From positions 62,001-126,000 of the forward strand of contig JAKFCX010000060.1 of NCBI GenBank assembly GCA_036676415.1: a stretch of 64,000 nucleotides of DNA, read 5' to 3'. The position numbers and the translations under genes were made by a program. This document shows positions 26,147 to 34,964 of this stretch, in pieces (position 1 is the stretch's first letter; each line of letters begins with the position of its first letter). Source of the DNA: JAEZDC01 sp036676415. GTDB lineage: Bacteria; Bacteroidota; Bacteroidia; Chitinophagales; Chitinophagaceae. Below the pieces are notes generated by a model, which saw only the letters and a program-made list of their open reading frames with translations, did not search any database and had not been told where the DNA came from.

Positions 26147-26877
26147 TGCTCAACTTTACCTTTTTTCCAATAGTAAGGGACGTCAGAGATAAGAAATGCA
26201 TTTGCCAGCCTAACATCTTGCAAATTCAACTCATCGATAAATGAAAAATGCTGGATATTCACTTTAACAGGCATAGGCTTCCATTCTTTGCGAACTCCTT
26301 CGATCACCAATACTTCACCTTTTTCACTATTGTAAGTGAAGGTAAATGGTAAAGGGCCAGCAAACCTTCTTGCTTCTTTCCAAGTGGTAAATGGGGAATA
26401 TTCTGGTAGCTGAATATCTCCTGTATTCGAATATTCAACTTCCAGGTTGAAATTTGATTTTTGTGAACTTATTTGATAAAGATTGTTCTGTTGTTGTTGG
26501 TTAATATCCGTTGTTGAATAATTGTAGTGCGTAAATATGTTTCCAAAAAAAGACATTTTCTTTTTATTTGTTTCTGAATTTAGAATGTACAATCCCCTTA
26601 GATTTTTACCCGCCTTAGTTGTGAATCTTACAAATACACGATAACCGATGAGGAAGAAATCATTACCAAATATTCTTGGAAAGCCTTTAGGTCTTAATCC
26701 TTTTGTCTGAACCATTGCCACGGCTATAAAGGCCCATTTATCGTTAAAAGTATCAAGCTCAAGGCATTTTGGTACCAAATGTTGTATTTGTTCTTTAGGA
26801 ACAGCAAACGTTAATACAAGAGAGCTTTCAAAAAATGCTTCTACTGCAAAAGGATGATTTTTTAATTTTGAAAACAT
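26137..26877 (-). CDS. DUF2071 domain protein
   Basis: 246 residues. Recognised by the N-terminal HPFAVEAFFESSLVLTFAVP, LVPKCLELDTF, the WAFIAVAMVQTKGLRPKGFP stretch (about 48-67) and YRVFVRF. DUF2071 proteins are widespread in Bacteroidota with unknown function, and are thought to bind a small acidic ligand. Its start and the DoxX stop share one base, indicating coupled translation, and it overlaps the methyltransferase by 10 bases. Confidence 0.88.
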   Translation of the reverse strand: MFSKLKNHPFAVEAFFESSLVLTFAVPKEQIQHLVPKCLELDTFNDKWAFIAVAMVQTKGLRPKGFPRIFGNDFFLIGYRVFVRFTTKAGKNLRGLYILNSETNKKKMSFFGNIFTHYNYSTTDINQQQQNNLYQISSQKSNFNLEVEYSNTGDIQLPEYSPFTTWKEARRFAGPLPFTFTYNSEKGEVLVIEGVRKEWKPMPVKVNIQHFSFIDELNLQDVRLANAFLISDVPYYWKKGKVEQWK

Positions 26878-27260
26878 CAGGTGGTTACAGATTTCTCATT
26901 AAGATAAAACTCCTTGTAGTAAATTAAAATTATGAATAAGAAAGCAAATACTGAATTGAGTTTACCCCAAAGTAACAGTTCAGGGACAAGAACAAACTCG
27001 AGGATATTCATAGCTGCGATGATGACAATTTGAGTTACTGCGTTTAATTTAGAAAATAGACCGCTGAGGATCCAAAGTGCCATTATTATCTCTGATAATC
27101 CTATGAATAATGTAAAAAGCCTGGAGTAGCAGTTTCCAAGGATGCTTGCAACGATCTCTTGGTGTCGAGGGACTAAGTTCAGCACTTTGCAGAATAGTCC
27201 ATTGATAATCCAAACTGTGGCAATTATAATTGTTATAACATGTTGTTTTGTTTTTTTCAT
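26877..27260 (-). CDS. DoxX-like family membrane protein
   Basis: 127 residues with four membrane helices. N-terminal VITIIIATVWIINGLFCKVL with LVPRHQEIVASILG, then the second pair of helices, as in the DoxX-like (DoxX_3) group. First gene of the minus-strand operon of four overlapping genes (27260 to 24987). The role is unknown; DoxX proteins are linked to redox or membrane integrity elsewhere. Confidence 0.85.
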   Translation of the reverse strand: MKKTKQHVITIIIATVWIINGLFCKVLNLVPRHQEIVASILGNCYSRLFTLFIGLSEIIMALWILSGLFSKLNAVTQIVIIAAMNILEFVLVPELLLWGKLNSVFAFLFIILIYYKEFYLNEKSVTT

Positions 27261-27300
27261 AACAATACTAGAAGGAATCTCTAACTAAATCTACAAACAA

Positions 27301-27327
27301 AAAGAGCTGTAAACAGCTCTTTCTATT
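27301..27327 (-). terminator. Terminator of lpdA
   Basis: Stem AAAGAGCTG / CAGCTCTTT with loop TAAA. On the minus strand it is followed by TTGTTTG. It separates lpdA from the DoxX operon. Confidence 0.75.
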
Positions 27328-27362
27328 AGCGATCATTCGCTTCAATTCGTGTAATCCGTGGT

Positions 27363-28772
27363 TTAAATATCTATCGCTTCTCCATAAGCCACAGCAGTAG
27401 CTTCTTTCAAAGCTTCACTCATAGTAGGGTGAGGGTGTACTGCATTCAGAATTTCATGAGCAGTCGTTTCAAGCTTTCTTGCAACCACAGCTTCAGCGAT
27501 CATCTCGGTAACATTATTACCGATCATATGACAGCCTAAGAACTCACCGTATTTTGCATCATAGATCACTTTTACGAAACCTTCTGTTGCACCGGAAGCA
27601 CTTGCCTTACCGGAAGCCATGAAAGGAAATTTACCAACTTTGATCTCGTATCCTGCATCTTTAGCAGCTTTCTCTGTCAAACCAACACTTGCAATCTCAG
27701 GTGAGCAATAAGTACAGCCTGGAATGTTACCAAAGTCCATTGGCTCTGGCTGGTGATTGAATTTCTTTTCGTTATAAGCAATATGTTCTGCTGCAAGAAT
27801 TCCTTCTTTGGATGCCTTGTGTGCCAGGGCATGATTCGGAACACAGTCACCGATGGCATAAATACCAGGAACAGAGGTCTGGCAATATTTATCAATAATG
27901 ATCTTTCCTTTTTCTGTTTTGATTCCCATTTGTTCAAGACCAAGATCTTCTACGTTTGCAACAACACCCACAGCACTCAATACAATATCAGCTTCTAAAG
28001 TAACCATGCTGCCATCCTGTTTTTTCACACTAGCTTTTACACCATTACCTGCAGATTCTACTTTCTCTACAGAAGCATTGGTCATTATTTCAATGCCTTG
28101 CTTCTTGTATTGTTTTTCCAGTTCTTTAGAGATATCATCATCTTCTACAGGAACGATCTTAGGCATAAACTCAACGATCGTAACTTTTGTCCCCATGCTA
28201 TTGTAGAAGTATGCAAACTCAACACCGATGGCACCACTTCCAACAACGATCATAGATTTAGGCATTTCAGGCAATACCATTGCTTCACGGTAACCGATGA
28301 TCTTTTTTCCATCGATCGGTAGGTTTGGTAATTGTCTTGCTCTTCCACCTGTTGCTATAATGATGTTCTTTGCTTCAACGGTTTGTTTGGTACCATCCTG
28401 GGATGTTACTTCCACCTGGCCTTTCGCCTTTATTCGTCCATAACCCATGATCACATCGATCTTATTCTTCTTCATCAGGAACTGAACACCTTTGCTCATC
28501 TTATCAGCAACACCACGGCTACGCTTGATAACTGCACCGAAATCTGCTTCCGCACCAGATATATTTATACCGTAGTTACTGCCATGCTTTGCATACTCAT
28601 ATACCTGTGCACTTTTGAGCAATGCTTTGGTTGGAATACAGCCCCAGTTCAGACAAATACCACCCAAACTTTCTTTTTCGATGATCGCTACTTTAAAGCC
28701 AAGCTGGGAAGCACGGATTGCTGCAGGATATCCACCAGGACCACTACCGATAACTATTACGTCGTATGCCAT
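27363..28772 (-). CDS. lpdA: Dihydrolipoyl dehydrogenase (E3)
   Basis: 469 residues, full length. It reoxidises dihydrolipoamide of 2-oxo-acid dehydrogenase complexes and passes electrons to NAD. FAD motif GSGPGG (9-14), redox disulfide C40/C45 in GGICLNWGCIPTKA, NAD-binding VVGSGAIGVEFAYFYNSMG (about 176-194), GDCVPNHALAHKAS, and the C-terminal catalytic HPHPTMSEA. It lies downstream of DUF2490 and the E2 subunit on the same strand, with 142 bases between, so it probably serves the same complex. A 7-bp periodic tract lies just upstream of its start. Confidence 0.97.
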   Translation of the reverse strand: MAYDVIVIGSGPGGYPAAIRASQLGFKVAIIEKESLGGICLNWGCIPTKALLKSAQVYEYAKHGSNYGINISGAEADFGAVIKRSRGVADKMSKGVQFLMKKNKIDVIMGYGRIKAKGQVEVTSQDGTKQTVEAKNIIIATGGRARQLPNLPIDGKKIIGYREAMVLPEMPKSMIVVGSGAIGVEFAYFYNSMGTKVTIVEFMPKIVPVEDDDISKELEKQYKKQGIEIMTNASVEKVESAGNGVKASVKKQDGSMVTLEADIVLSAVGVVANVEDLGLEQMGIKTEKGKIIIDKYCQTSVPGIYAIGDCVPNHALAHKASKEGILAAEHIAYNEKKFNHQPEPMDFGNIPGCTYCSPEIASVGLTEKAAKDAGYEIKVGKFPFMASGKASASGATEGFVKVIYDAKYGEFLGCHMIGNNVTEMIAEAVVARKLETTAHEILNAVHPHPTMSEALKEATAVAYGEAIDI

Positions 28773-28785
28773 ATTATTATTTTAA

Positions 28786-28820
28786 AGTCAATGAGTCAGA
28801 GAGTCAATGGTCATTTAGTG
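28786..28820. repeat. Weak 7-bp periodic tract upstream of lpdA
   Basis: GTCAATG/GAGTCAG-type heptads with imperfect spacing, similar to the clearer tracts in tilS. The periodicity is weaker here, so this assignment is tentative. Confidence 0.35.
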
Positions 28821-28913
28821 CTAATACTGAATGACTGCATGTCTATAACTGATGACTTGATTAAGAGGTGGCAAAAATACTTGCAATTGGGCAAACAGAA
28901 AAATGAAGGAATA

Positions 28914-29645
28914 TCAATCCTTTGTGTCAGGATGTTCCCTGCTTTTTGATTTTTTTCCTTCAAAGCTGAATAAAAGAGATACGTGTAAGTAATCTTTTAG
29001 TGTTACAGACCCTGATTTACGGTAATCATATTGATGCATAATGCCTGTTTGCAAGGCAAAAATATCCGTGAACTGGTATCCGATACTTCCAAAGAGACGA
29101 TTACGTTCAAAATGTGGTTTTGTGTTAGTGAGGAAAATTTCATCTGATACATTGATGTAGAATGTTCCTTTCTCAACGTCTTTTTTGTTTAAGGGTATAG
29201 TGGCACTCAACCGGTAACGATAACGATTCCTGTATTCTTCTGCTGTCCATCTTTGCTCCACCCTGAAACGGTGATCCACTTTTACTCTGCCGATCTTGCC
29301 TTTGAGTGTGTACTGCTGGAAGAATCTGAACTCGCTGCTGGTGACTGAATCAAGATTACCTGTAGGAGTATAGTAGATATATTGCCCTGCAGCAAGTGTA
29401 ATATTGAAGTTTTCAGCCACGTTGTACCCAAAACCTCCTTTGTATTCGTGGTAGAAAAAATTATTGTATAACTGCTGGCTCCGGATCTGAGCTTCAAAAA
29501 AAGACGTCCATTTACTATCAAAGTCTTTGCTGAAGTTGATGAGGTTCCATGTACCTAAACCAGGTGTTTGCGCATTGATATTATTTCCTAAAAATAAAGC
29601 CATCGAAAAGATGATGGCTTTAATGAATATTTTCTTTTTTTCCAT
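28914..29645 (-). CDS. DUF2490 outer-membrane beta-barrel protein
   Basis: About 243 residues. Signal peptide (MEKKKIFIKAIIFSMALFLG ... NINAQ), then beta-strand-rich DUF2490: LGTWNLINFSKDFDSKWTSF, QLYNNFFYHEYKGGFGYNV, HRFRVEQRW and YRYRLSATIPL. A probable outer-membrane barrel of unknown role. ATG 29645 lies 1 base after the E2 stop codon; a longer frame starts inside E2 and is not used. It sits between the E2 and E3 genes in one direction. Confidence 0.88.
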   Translation of the reverse strand: MEKKKIFIKAIIFSMALFLGNNINAQTPGLGTWNLINFSKDFDSKWTSFFEAQIRSQQLYNNFFYHEYKGGFGYNVAENFNITLAAGQYIYYTPTGNLDSVTSSEFRFFQQYTLKGKIGRVKVDHRFRVEQRWTAEEYRNRYRYRLSATIPLNKKDVEKGTFYINVSDEIFLTNTKPHFERNRLFGSIGYQFTDIFALQTGIMHQYDYRKSGSVTLKDYLHVSLLFSFEGKKSKSREHPDTKD

Positions 29646-29646
29646 A

Positions 29647-31005
29647 TTACCATGTTCTGTTAGGATCCCACTTTTCAAGCTCCTTAGCCACTTCCGTCAA
29701 GAATGATGCCCCTAAACTACCATCCACAATCCTGTGATCATAACTCATACTCAGGTACATCATATGACGGATACCAATTGTATCACCCTGTGGTGTTTCA
29801 ATTACTACCGGCCTTTTTTTGATTGCACCTACAGCCATGATCGCTACCTGTGGCTGGTTGATGATCGGTGTGCCCATCAAACTTCCGAAAGTACCTACAT
29901 TGGTGAGTGTGAAAGTTCCACCCGTAGTATCATCTGGTTTTAATTTATTATTTCTTGCATTTTCTGCAAGGCTGTTAACCGATCGGCTCAATCCAACAAG
30001 ATTCAGCATGTCTGCATTCTTGATAACCGGAACAATCAGGTTGCCACTTGGTAAAGCAGTGGCCATACCAATATTGATATCTTTTTTAATGATGATCTTA
30101 TTGCCATCCACCGAAGCATTGATCATCGGGTGACGTTTGATCACTCTTACAATACATTCAATAAAAATAGGCGTGAAGGTGATTCTCGTGCCTTCCTGTT
30201 TCTCAAAACTCTTCTTTACTTTCTCACGCCACATCACCATATTGGTCACATCGGCTTCCGTAAAACTGGTAACATGTGGAGCAACATGCTTACTGTCAAC
30301 CATGTGTTTGGCTATCAGCTTACGCATTCTGTCCATCTCAATGATCTCAACATTACCGGAAGGATATTGAGTACTCGGTGCTGGTTGACTTGATGCCTGT
30401 TGCTGAATGCTGGTTGGTTGTTCCTGCTTTTGAGTTGCTGTTTCTTCTTCCGTACCTCGTACCCCTTGCTTCGTACTTACTTTTCCTGCTTTCTTATCAG
30501 CCACATATTGCAGGATATCTTTTTTAGAAACCCTTCCTTCATTACCGGTTCCTGGAATTGTTTCCAGTTCAGATAAAGCAATGCCTTCACTGTTGGCGAT
30601 ATTCAAAACGAGTGGAGAATAAAACCTGTTTCCACCTGCTTTTGGTGCAATTGTCTGGGTTGCCTGTGGCTGAAAAGGAACTTCTTCAACCGATTTGTCA
30701 GCTTGTGGTGCAATAGCAGGTTTTTGTTGTGTAGCTGCAGGTGCTGATGTTGCAGTAGCTTGTCCGTTAGTTTCTACCCTTGCTATTACAGTACCGATCG
30801 GCACTACATCGTTTTCTTTGAAAAGGATTTCAGTGATTGTTCCTTCAGCAGTAGATGGTACTTCGCTGTCAACCTTATCCGTTGCAATTTCAAGCACCGT
30901 CTCATCCTGTTTAACCTGGTCGCCAACTTTTTTGTGCCACTTAAGCACCGTTGCTTCCATTATACTTTCGCCCATTTTAGGCATCACCAGTTCAGCTATG
31001 GCCAT
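29647..31005 (-). CDS. 2-oxo-acid dehydrogenase E2 (dihydrolipoamide acyltransferase)
   Basis: 452 residues. N-terminal lipoyl domain with lipoylated K44 in ATDKVDSEVP, an Ala/Gln/Pro-rich linker, an E3-binding domain (about 130-172: FYSPLVLNIA ... GRVSKKDILQYV), a second linker (about 173-222), and a catalytic domain with the C-terminal SYDHRIVDGS (His and Asp). Probably acts in the branched-chain or 2-oxoglutarate/pyruvate complex; the single lipoyl domain and MPKMGESIMEATV start fit the branched-chain/general type, so I give no gene symbol. No E1 gene is in the window. The second linker contains an in-frame 7-bp repeat tract. Confidence 0.93.
   Translation of the reverse strand: MAIAELVMPKMGESIMEATVLKWHKKVGDQVKQDETVLEIATDKVDSEVPSTAEGTITEILFKENDVVPIGTVIARVETNGQATATSAPAATQQKPAIAPQADKSVEEVPFQPQATQTIAPKAGGNRFYSPLVLNIANSEGIALSELETIPGTGNEGRVSKKDILQYVADKKAGKVSTKQGVRGTEEETATQKQEQPTSIQQQASSQPAPSTQYPSGNVEIIEMDRMRKLIAKHMVDSKHVAPHVTSFTEADVTNMVMWREKVKKSFEKQEGTRITFTPIFIECIVRVIKRHPMINASVDGNKIIIKKDINIGMATALPSGNLIVPVIKNADMLNLVGLSRSVNSLAENARNNKLKPDDTTGGTFTLTNVGTFGSLMGTPIINQPQVAIMAVGAIKKRPVVIETPQGDTIGIRHMMYLSMSYDHRIVDGSLGASFLTEVAKELEKWDPNRTW
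30451..30478 (-). repeat. Four-heptad tract in the E2 linker
   Basis: Four consecutive 7-bp units, consensus CGTACYY read on the plus strand, one degenerate. In frame with the E2 gene; it encodes about residues 176-185 (STKQGVRGTE) between the E3-binding and catalytic domains. Confidence 0.6.
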
Positions 31006-31054
31006 ATAGATCGTTTATTTTTATGATGCCAGCATTGGTATTCCAATCGATCTT

Positions 31055-31075
31055 CGTTGTGTCACTCACTTGTAC
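31055..31075 (+). repeat. Dispersed motif copy 3
   Basis: TTGTGTCACTCACTTGTAC with CG and one T before it, on the plus strand, 50 bases upstream of the E2 start and opposite to it. Best match to the family consensus. Confidence 0.6.
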
Positions 31076-31215
31076 TTCCTGTTTGCCGGGCATCAAAACC
31101 GAAGCAAAGAAAACAACATGACGGCTTTTTAGCAAATCTACCTTTGAACATTTGAGGATATAGGGCTGGAAATCATCAAATAGTATGTATTTGAATAGAA
31201 AAATAGTTGAAAATA

Positions 31216-31578
31216 TCAACTGCTCACCCAAAGTTTTGCTGCTTCGATCTCTTCATGTGAAAAACCTTTGGCCTCACCAGGAGCGATATAGCTGAAGTAA
31301 TCTGTAAACTTAATAACACCTGATTCTTCGGAAACGATAGCCATCTTATGCCATTTGGTAAAGTGCTTTAATCCCACACCCATATCTTTTAGCAAAGCAC
31401 CAATGGTGAAGTTTTTCATGGCTGTATCTACAATTAGCAGGAAGTTGATGGAATCCTGTTTTTGCACCAAAGCATCAATGGCCGGTATTACCACTTTGTC
31501 ATAATCGTCTTTGGTAACTTCACCTGTTGCACGAAAGGCAACAACGTTTGATGGAGCATCAGAAAGAAGTGTGATCAT
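31216..31578 (-). CDS. SpoIIAA-like (STAS/DUF3478) protein
   Basis: 120 residues with the pattern NVVAFRATGEVTKDDYDKVV (N-terminal strand and helix), LLIVDTAMKNFTIGALLKDM (middle) and HFTKWHKMAIVSEESGVIKF, then a terminal helix. This is the SpoIIAA-like family of small STAS-fold proteins. Function unknown; may bind small ligands or membranes. Single gene, divergent from the PhoD-like gene. Confidence 0.88.
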   Translation of the reverse strand: MITLLSDAPSNVVAFRATGEVTKDDYDKVVIPAIDALVQKQDSINFLLIVDTAMKNFTIGALLKDMGVGLKHFTKWHKMAIVSEESGVIKFTDYFSYIAPGEAKGFSHEEIEAAKLWVSS

Positions 31579-31667
31579 AATTTCATTTTCATCTTTACGC
31601 TCAAATGTTGTACCTACAATCAGGTTTGATTAAAACAGATTGAAACGGCTTTTCATATCTTCAAAGC

Positions 31668-32717
31668 ATGAAAAGTATCGCCCTGGGATTTCTCTTCTGT
31701 GTCGTATCATTTTTTTCGAATGCACAAAAGTCACTGCCGCTGGTGTCAAAGATTGCTTTTGGTTCATGTGCAGAGGAAGACAAGCCTCAGCCAATACTGG
31801 ATCTTGTGGTAAAACATATGCCTGATCTGTTTGTGTACCTCGGCGATAATATTTACGGCGATACGTACGACATGAAGCTGCTGAAAGCCAAATATGATTT
31901 ACTGGCAGCAAAACCTGAGTTCCAAAACCTGAAACGTAATACAAGAATTCTTGCTACATGGGATGATCATGATTTTGGATGGAACGATGCTGGTAAGCAT
32001 TATCCTTTTAAAAAAGAATCAAAAGAAATATTCCTCAACTTTTTTGATGAACCGGTGAATAGTGAACGAAGAAAAAATGAAGGTATTTATACTTCGTACA
32101 TGTTTGAAGGAAATGGCAAAAGATTGCAGGTGATCTTACTGGATAACCGGACATTCAGGAGTGACCTGAGAACATACAGGGGAGAACTGCATAATGATCC
32201 TAAATATTTTTACCCTTTAGATTATTATCCCCATGAAATAGAAGATTCAACCCTGCTGGGAGCAGCTCAATGGAAATGGCTGGAAGAAGAACTCAAAAAA
32301 CCAGCCGATCTGCGAATCATTGGTTCAGGCTCACAGTTCGGAATATCGTTCAATGGTTATGAGGCATGGGCCAATTTTCCGCATGAACAAAAGCGTTTCC
32401 TGGAACTGGTGAAGCAAACAAAAGCCAATGGTGTGTTATTCATCAGTGGGGATGTGCATTATGGTGAAATATCAAAGCTTGAACATGAAGGATTGTACCC
32501 GATATACGATATCACCTCAAGTGGTATCACCTCTACCTGGCATTTTGCTACACCCAATACCAACAGGATTGAAGGTCCGGTAATGGACAATCATTTTGGG
32601 TTGTTAACGATCGACTGGAAACAAAAAGATCCTTCTATTAAAATGGAGATATGGGATGTGAGAAATAACCAGCGAATAGAGCATAGTATTCAATTAAGCG
32701 AAATATCTAACAGGTAG
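31668..32717 (+). CDS. Alkaline phosphatase D family protein (PhoD-like)
   Basis: 349 residues. Signal peptide (ALGFLFCVVSFFSNAQ), then a PhoD-type metallophosphatase domain: IAFGSCAEEDKPQ, VYLGDNIYGDT (Asp-Asn metal motif, about 60), LATWDDHDFGWND (about 100, His-Asp), IGSGSQFG, ISGDVHYGE (His, about 262) and a final ITSSGITSTWHF. It releases phosphate from organic phosphoesters or diesters in the periplasm. All expected metal ligands are present. Confidence 0.93.
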   Translation: MKSIALGFLFCVVSFFSNAQKSLPLVSKIAFGSCAEEDKPQPILDLVVKHMPDLFVYLGDNIYGDTYDMKLLKAKYDLLAAKPEFQNLKRNTRILATWDDHDFGWNDAGKHYPFKKESKEIFLNFFDEPVNSERRKNEGIYTSYMFEGNGKRLQVILLDNRTFRSDLRTYRGELHNDPKYFYPLDYYPHEIEDSTLLGAAQWKWLEEELKKPADLRIIGSGSQFGISFNGYEAWANFPHEQKRFLELVKQTKANGVLFISGDVHYGEISKLEHEGLYPIYDITSSGITSTWHFATPNTNRIEGPVMDNHFGLLTIDWKQKDPSIKMEIWDVRNNQRIEHSIQLSEISNR

Positions 32718-32779
32718 ATAGTTATTACAGGCAACAAGTTGCTATTAGTTAGTATCTTTTCGGCCATCAAAACTACTTT

Positions 32780-34858
32780 ATGAGAAAATTTTTTACCCTC
32801 TGTGGTCTTTTATTATCTGGGTCATTCATTCATGCGCAGGTAGAATTGAAGGATGGTTCAAATATTTCGCTTGGAAATTTTACTACCATTACTGCTGCTT
32901 ATGGTGCAATTCCCGCTTCTATTTCTGAATCTTATGTAATTGAATTATCAGCTGGATATAGTGCCGCAGGTGAAACTTTCCCTATCAATTTTGTGAATAA
33001 GCCGGGAGCCAGCAGTTCAAGTACTATCACTATCCGGCCCGCTGCAGGAGCAACGAATATCAACATTACTTCAAATGTTTCGGGTGCGGGAACTTTCAAA
33101 CTAACTGATGCAGATTTTATCATTTTCGACGGCCGTCCTGGTGGAACAGGATCGTCCAGGGAAATGACCATCACAAATACCAATGCTGCATCAAGTTCTG
33201 CCCAAATAGAGTTTATTAACGGCTCTTCTGATAACATCATTCGGTATTGCCGTATTATCGGTGCATTTACGAGCAACGCTACCAGGGGTGTTTATTTTGG
33301 TGGAATCGTTGCAGGAAGCTCTTCCGGAAATTCAAACAATATTATTGAACAGTCATATTTTACAGGTGCCAGGTCATTTGTCAATGCCTCCGGTTCCAGT
33401 ACAGCAGCATTCAAAGGCGAGAATAACATTATCCGGGGATGTGAGTTTGATAATGTTCGATTTGCCGGCATCTGGATACAGGCTGGATATTCCAATTTCG
33501 TAATTGATTCCTCAAGACTTTTCTGCAGTACTTCTGCAGGCCATGCTTCAACAGGAGCTTTTGGGATACTGATGGATTTTCAGAATGATGGATTAACCAT
33601 CACCCGGAATTTTATCTCTATCAACAATGGAAACTATACCACAAAGGTCAGGGCCATAAGCATCAGGTCGAGTAACAGCGCCAGCACCCTGAACATATCT
33701 AACAATTTTATTTCACTTACAGATGCCAATGCAACGAGTGCAACGGTTGGGGCAATAGAATTTGGAGACAATACACTGGATGATCCATTTGTAGCGGATA
33801 TTCATTTCAATACAATTTATATTGGTGGCACCCATACGAATGGTACCTCCGGCAATGTATTATCTGCAGCATTTATTTTCACAAAGACATTTGCCAATCA
33901 CACATACAATATCAGTAACAATATAGTTATCAACGATCGTGTAGGCCCTGCAGGTACTGTTCATGCAGCTTACTGGATACCAGCTAACGGAACATTGGGA
34001 ACGAGAAATCTAGATTACAACACGTATAATATATCAGGAGAAAATTTTGCTGTCATTAATACTACGACCTATAACGGCTTTGGGAATTACCAGGGAGCTG
34101 TTGGGCAAAATGAGACCAATTCCAACACAGTACCCGTGCAAACGATTTCCAATACAGATCTTCATTTAACAGGGACTTCTATTGGTAACCCAAATCTTGC
34201 AGGGATTAGCGTACCAGGTATTGTGAATGATATTGACGGACATTCTCGTGGACCAATTCCATACCGGGGAGGCGATGAGCCAAATGCTCCATTGCCTATT
34301 AGACTGGCTTCTTTCAATGCAAGCGAAAAGAATACAGATGTAATACTTAACTGGACAACCGCTTCTGAGATCAATGCAGGAAGGTTCGAGGTTCAGCGTT
34401 CATTTACACCAGCTGAAGGGTTTGCAACTATCGGAAGCGTAGGTGCAAAAGGCAACAGCAATTCAATTCAGCACTATACTTTAGCTGACCGTTCCGTCAC
34501 TTCTATGTTCAGCGGTCGTACACTGTATTACCGTCTGAAATCAGTTGATGTCGATGGCCGGTTCGTGCTTTCGGGTGTGATCAGTATTAAAACTGAAAAT
34601 GTAAAACAGCTGGCCTCAGTTTATCCCAATCCATTTACCTCCGATCCCAGCATCCAGGTTAATACGGAAAAAACAGGAAAAACGATTCTTATGCTAACTG
34701 ACATTACCGGTAAAATCATCCTGCGTCACGAAATCATGCTGCCAGCAGGATCAAGCCTTATAAAAATGCCAGGTCTTAACCTGGTAGCGAAAGGGATATA
34801 TCATTTGCAGATTTTAGCTGAAGGAAACAGGACTGTTGTTTCTTTAGTAAAACAATAA
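32780..34858 (+). CDS. T9SS-exported beta-helix protein
   Basis: 692 residues. Signal peptide (FFTLCGLLLSGSFIHAQ), then an Asn/Ser/Gly-rich region (about 20-490) with repeated short strands (NNIIRGCEFDN, NISNNFISL, DIHFNTIYIGG, NISNNIVI) of a right-handed parallel beta-helix. A C-terminal linker (PIRLASFNASEKNTDVILNW, fibronectin-like) leads to a type A sorting domain: SVYPNPFTSDP, MLTDITGKIIL, KGIYHLQIL, ending VSLVKQ. It is exported by T9SS and probably surface-attached. Glycan or adhesin function is possible but not shown. Confidence 0.9.
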   Translation: MRKFFTLCGLLLSGSFIHAQVELKDGSNISLGNFTTITAAYGAIPASISESYVIELSAGYSAAGETFPINFVNKPGASSSSTITIRPAAGATNINITSNVSGAGTFKLTDADFIIFDGRPGGTGSSREMTITNTNAASSSAQIEFINGSSDNIIRYCRIIGAFTSNATRGVYFGGIVAGSSSGNSNNIIEQSYFTGARSFVNASGSSTAAFKGENNIIRGCEFDNVRFAGIWIQAGYSNFVIDSSRLFCSTSAGHASTGAFGILMDFQNDGLTITRNFISINNGNYTTKVRAISIRSSNSASTLNISNNFISLTDANATSATVGAIEFGDNTLDDPFVADIHFNTIYIGGTHTNGTSGNVLSAAFIFTKTFANHTYNISNNIVINDRVGPAGTVHAAYWIPANGTLGTRNLDYNTYNISGENFAVINTTTYNGFGNYQGAVGQNETNSNTVPVQTISNTDLHLTGTSIGNPNLAGISVPGIVNDIDGHSRGPIPYRGGDEPNAPLPIRLASFNASEKNTDVILNWTTASEINAGRFEVQRSFTPAEGFATIGSVGAKGNSNSIQHYTLADRSVTSMFSGRTLYYRLKSVDVDGRFVLSGVISIKTENVKQLASVYPNPFTSDPSIQVNTEKTGKTILMLTDITGKIILRHEIMLPAGSSLIKMPGLNLVAKGIYHLQILAEGNRTVVSLVKQ

Positions 34859-34878
34859 GAAATATTTAATCAGCAGAT

Positions 34879-34907
34879 AAAGCCCGGTTAGCCGGGCTTT
34901 ATTGTTG
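34879..34907 (+). terminator. Rho-independent terminator
   Basis: Stem AAAGCCCGG / CCGGGCTTT with loop TTAG, then ATTGTT. It ends the T9SS protein gene before glnS. Confidence 0.85.
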
Positions 34908-34949
34908 CTATGCGTGATTATAGCAGCAATAGCATCACCTCATAATAAT

Positions 34950-34957
34950 TATATTTG
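34950..34957 (+). promoter_or_regulatory. -7 box TATATTTG for glnS
   Basis: Exact TAnnTTTG, 7 bases before the ATG at 34965. It supports that start rather than the longer frame from 34902. Confidence 0.6.
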
Positions 34958-34964
34958 CCGCCAT

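Noticed and set aside
31022..31120. Plus-strand frame of 32 codons (MMPALVFQSIF...) over motif copy 3
   Set aside because: The shared peptide VVSLT comes from the repeat. Other copies have stops near this place, so a peptide family is unlikely.
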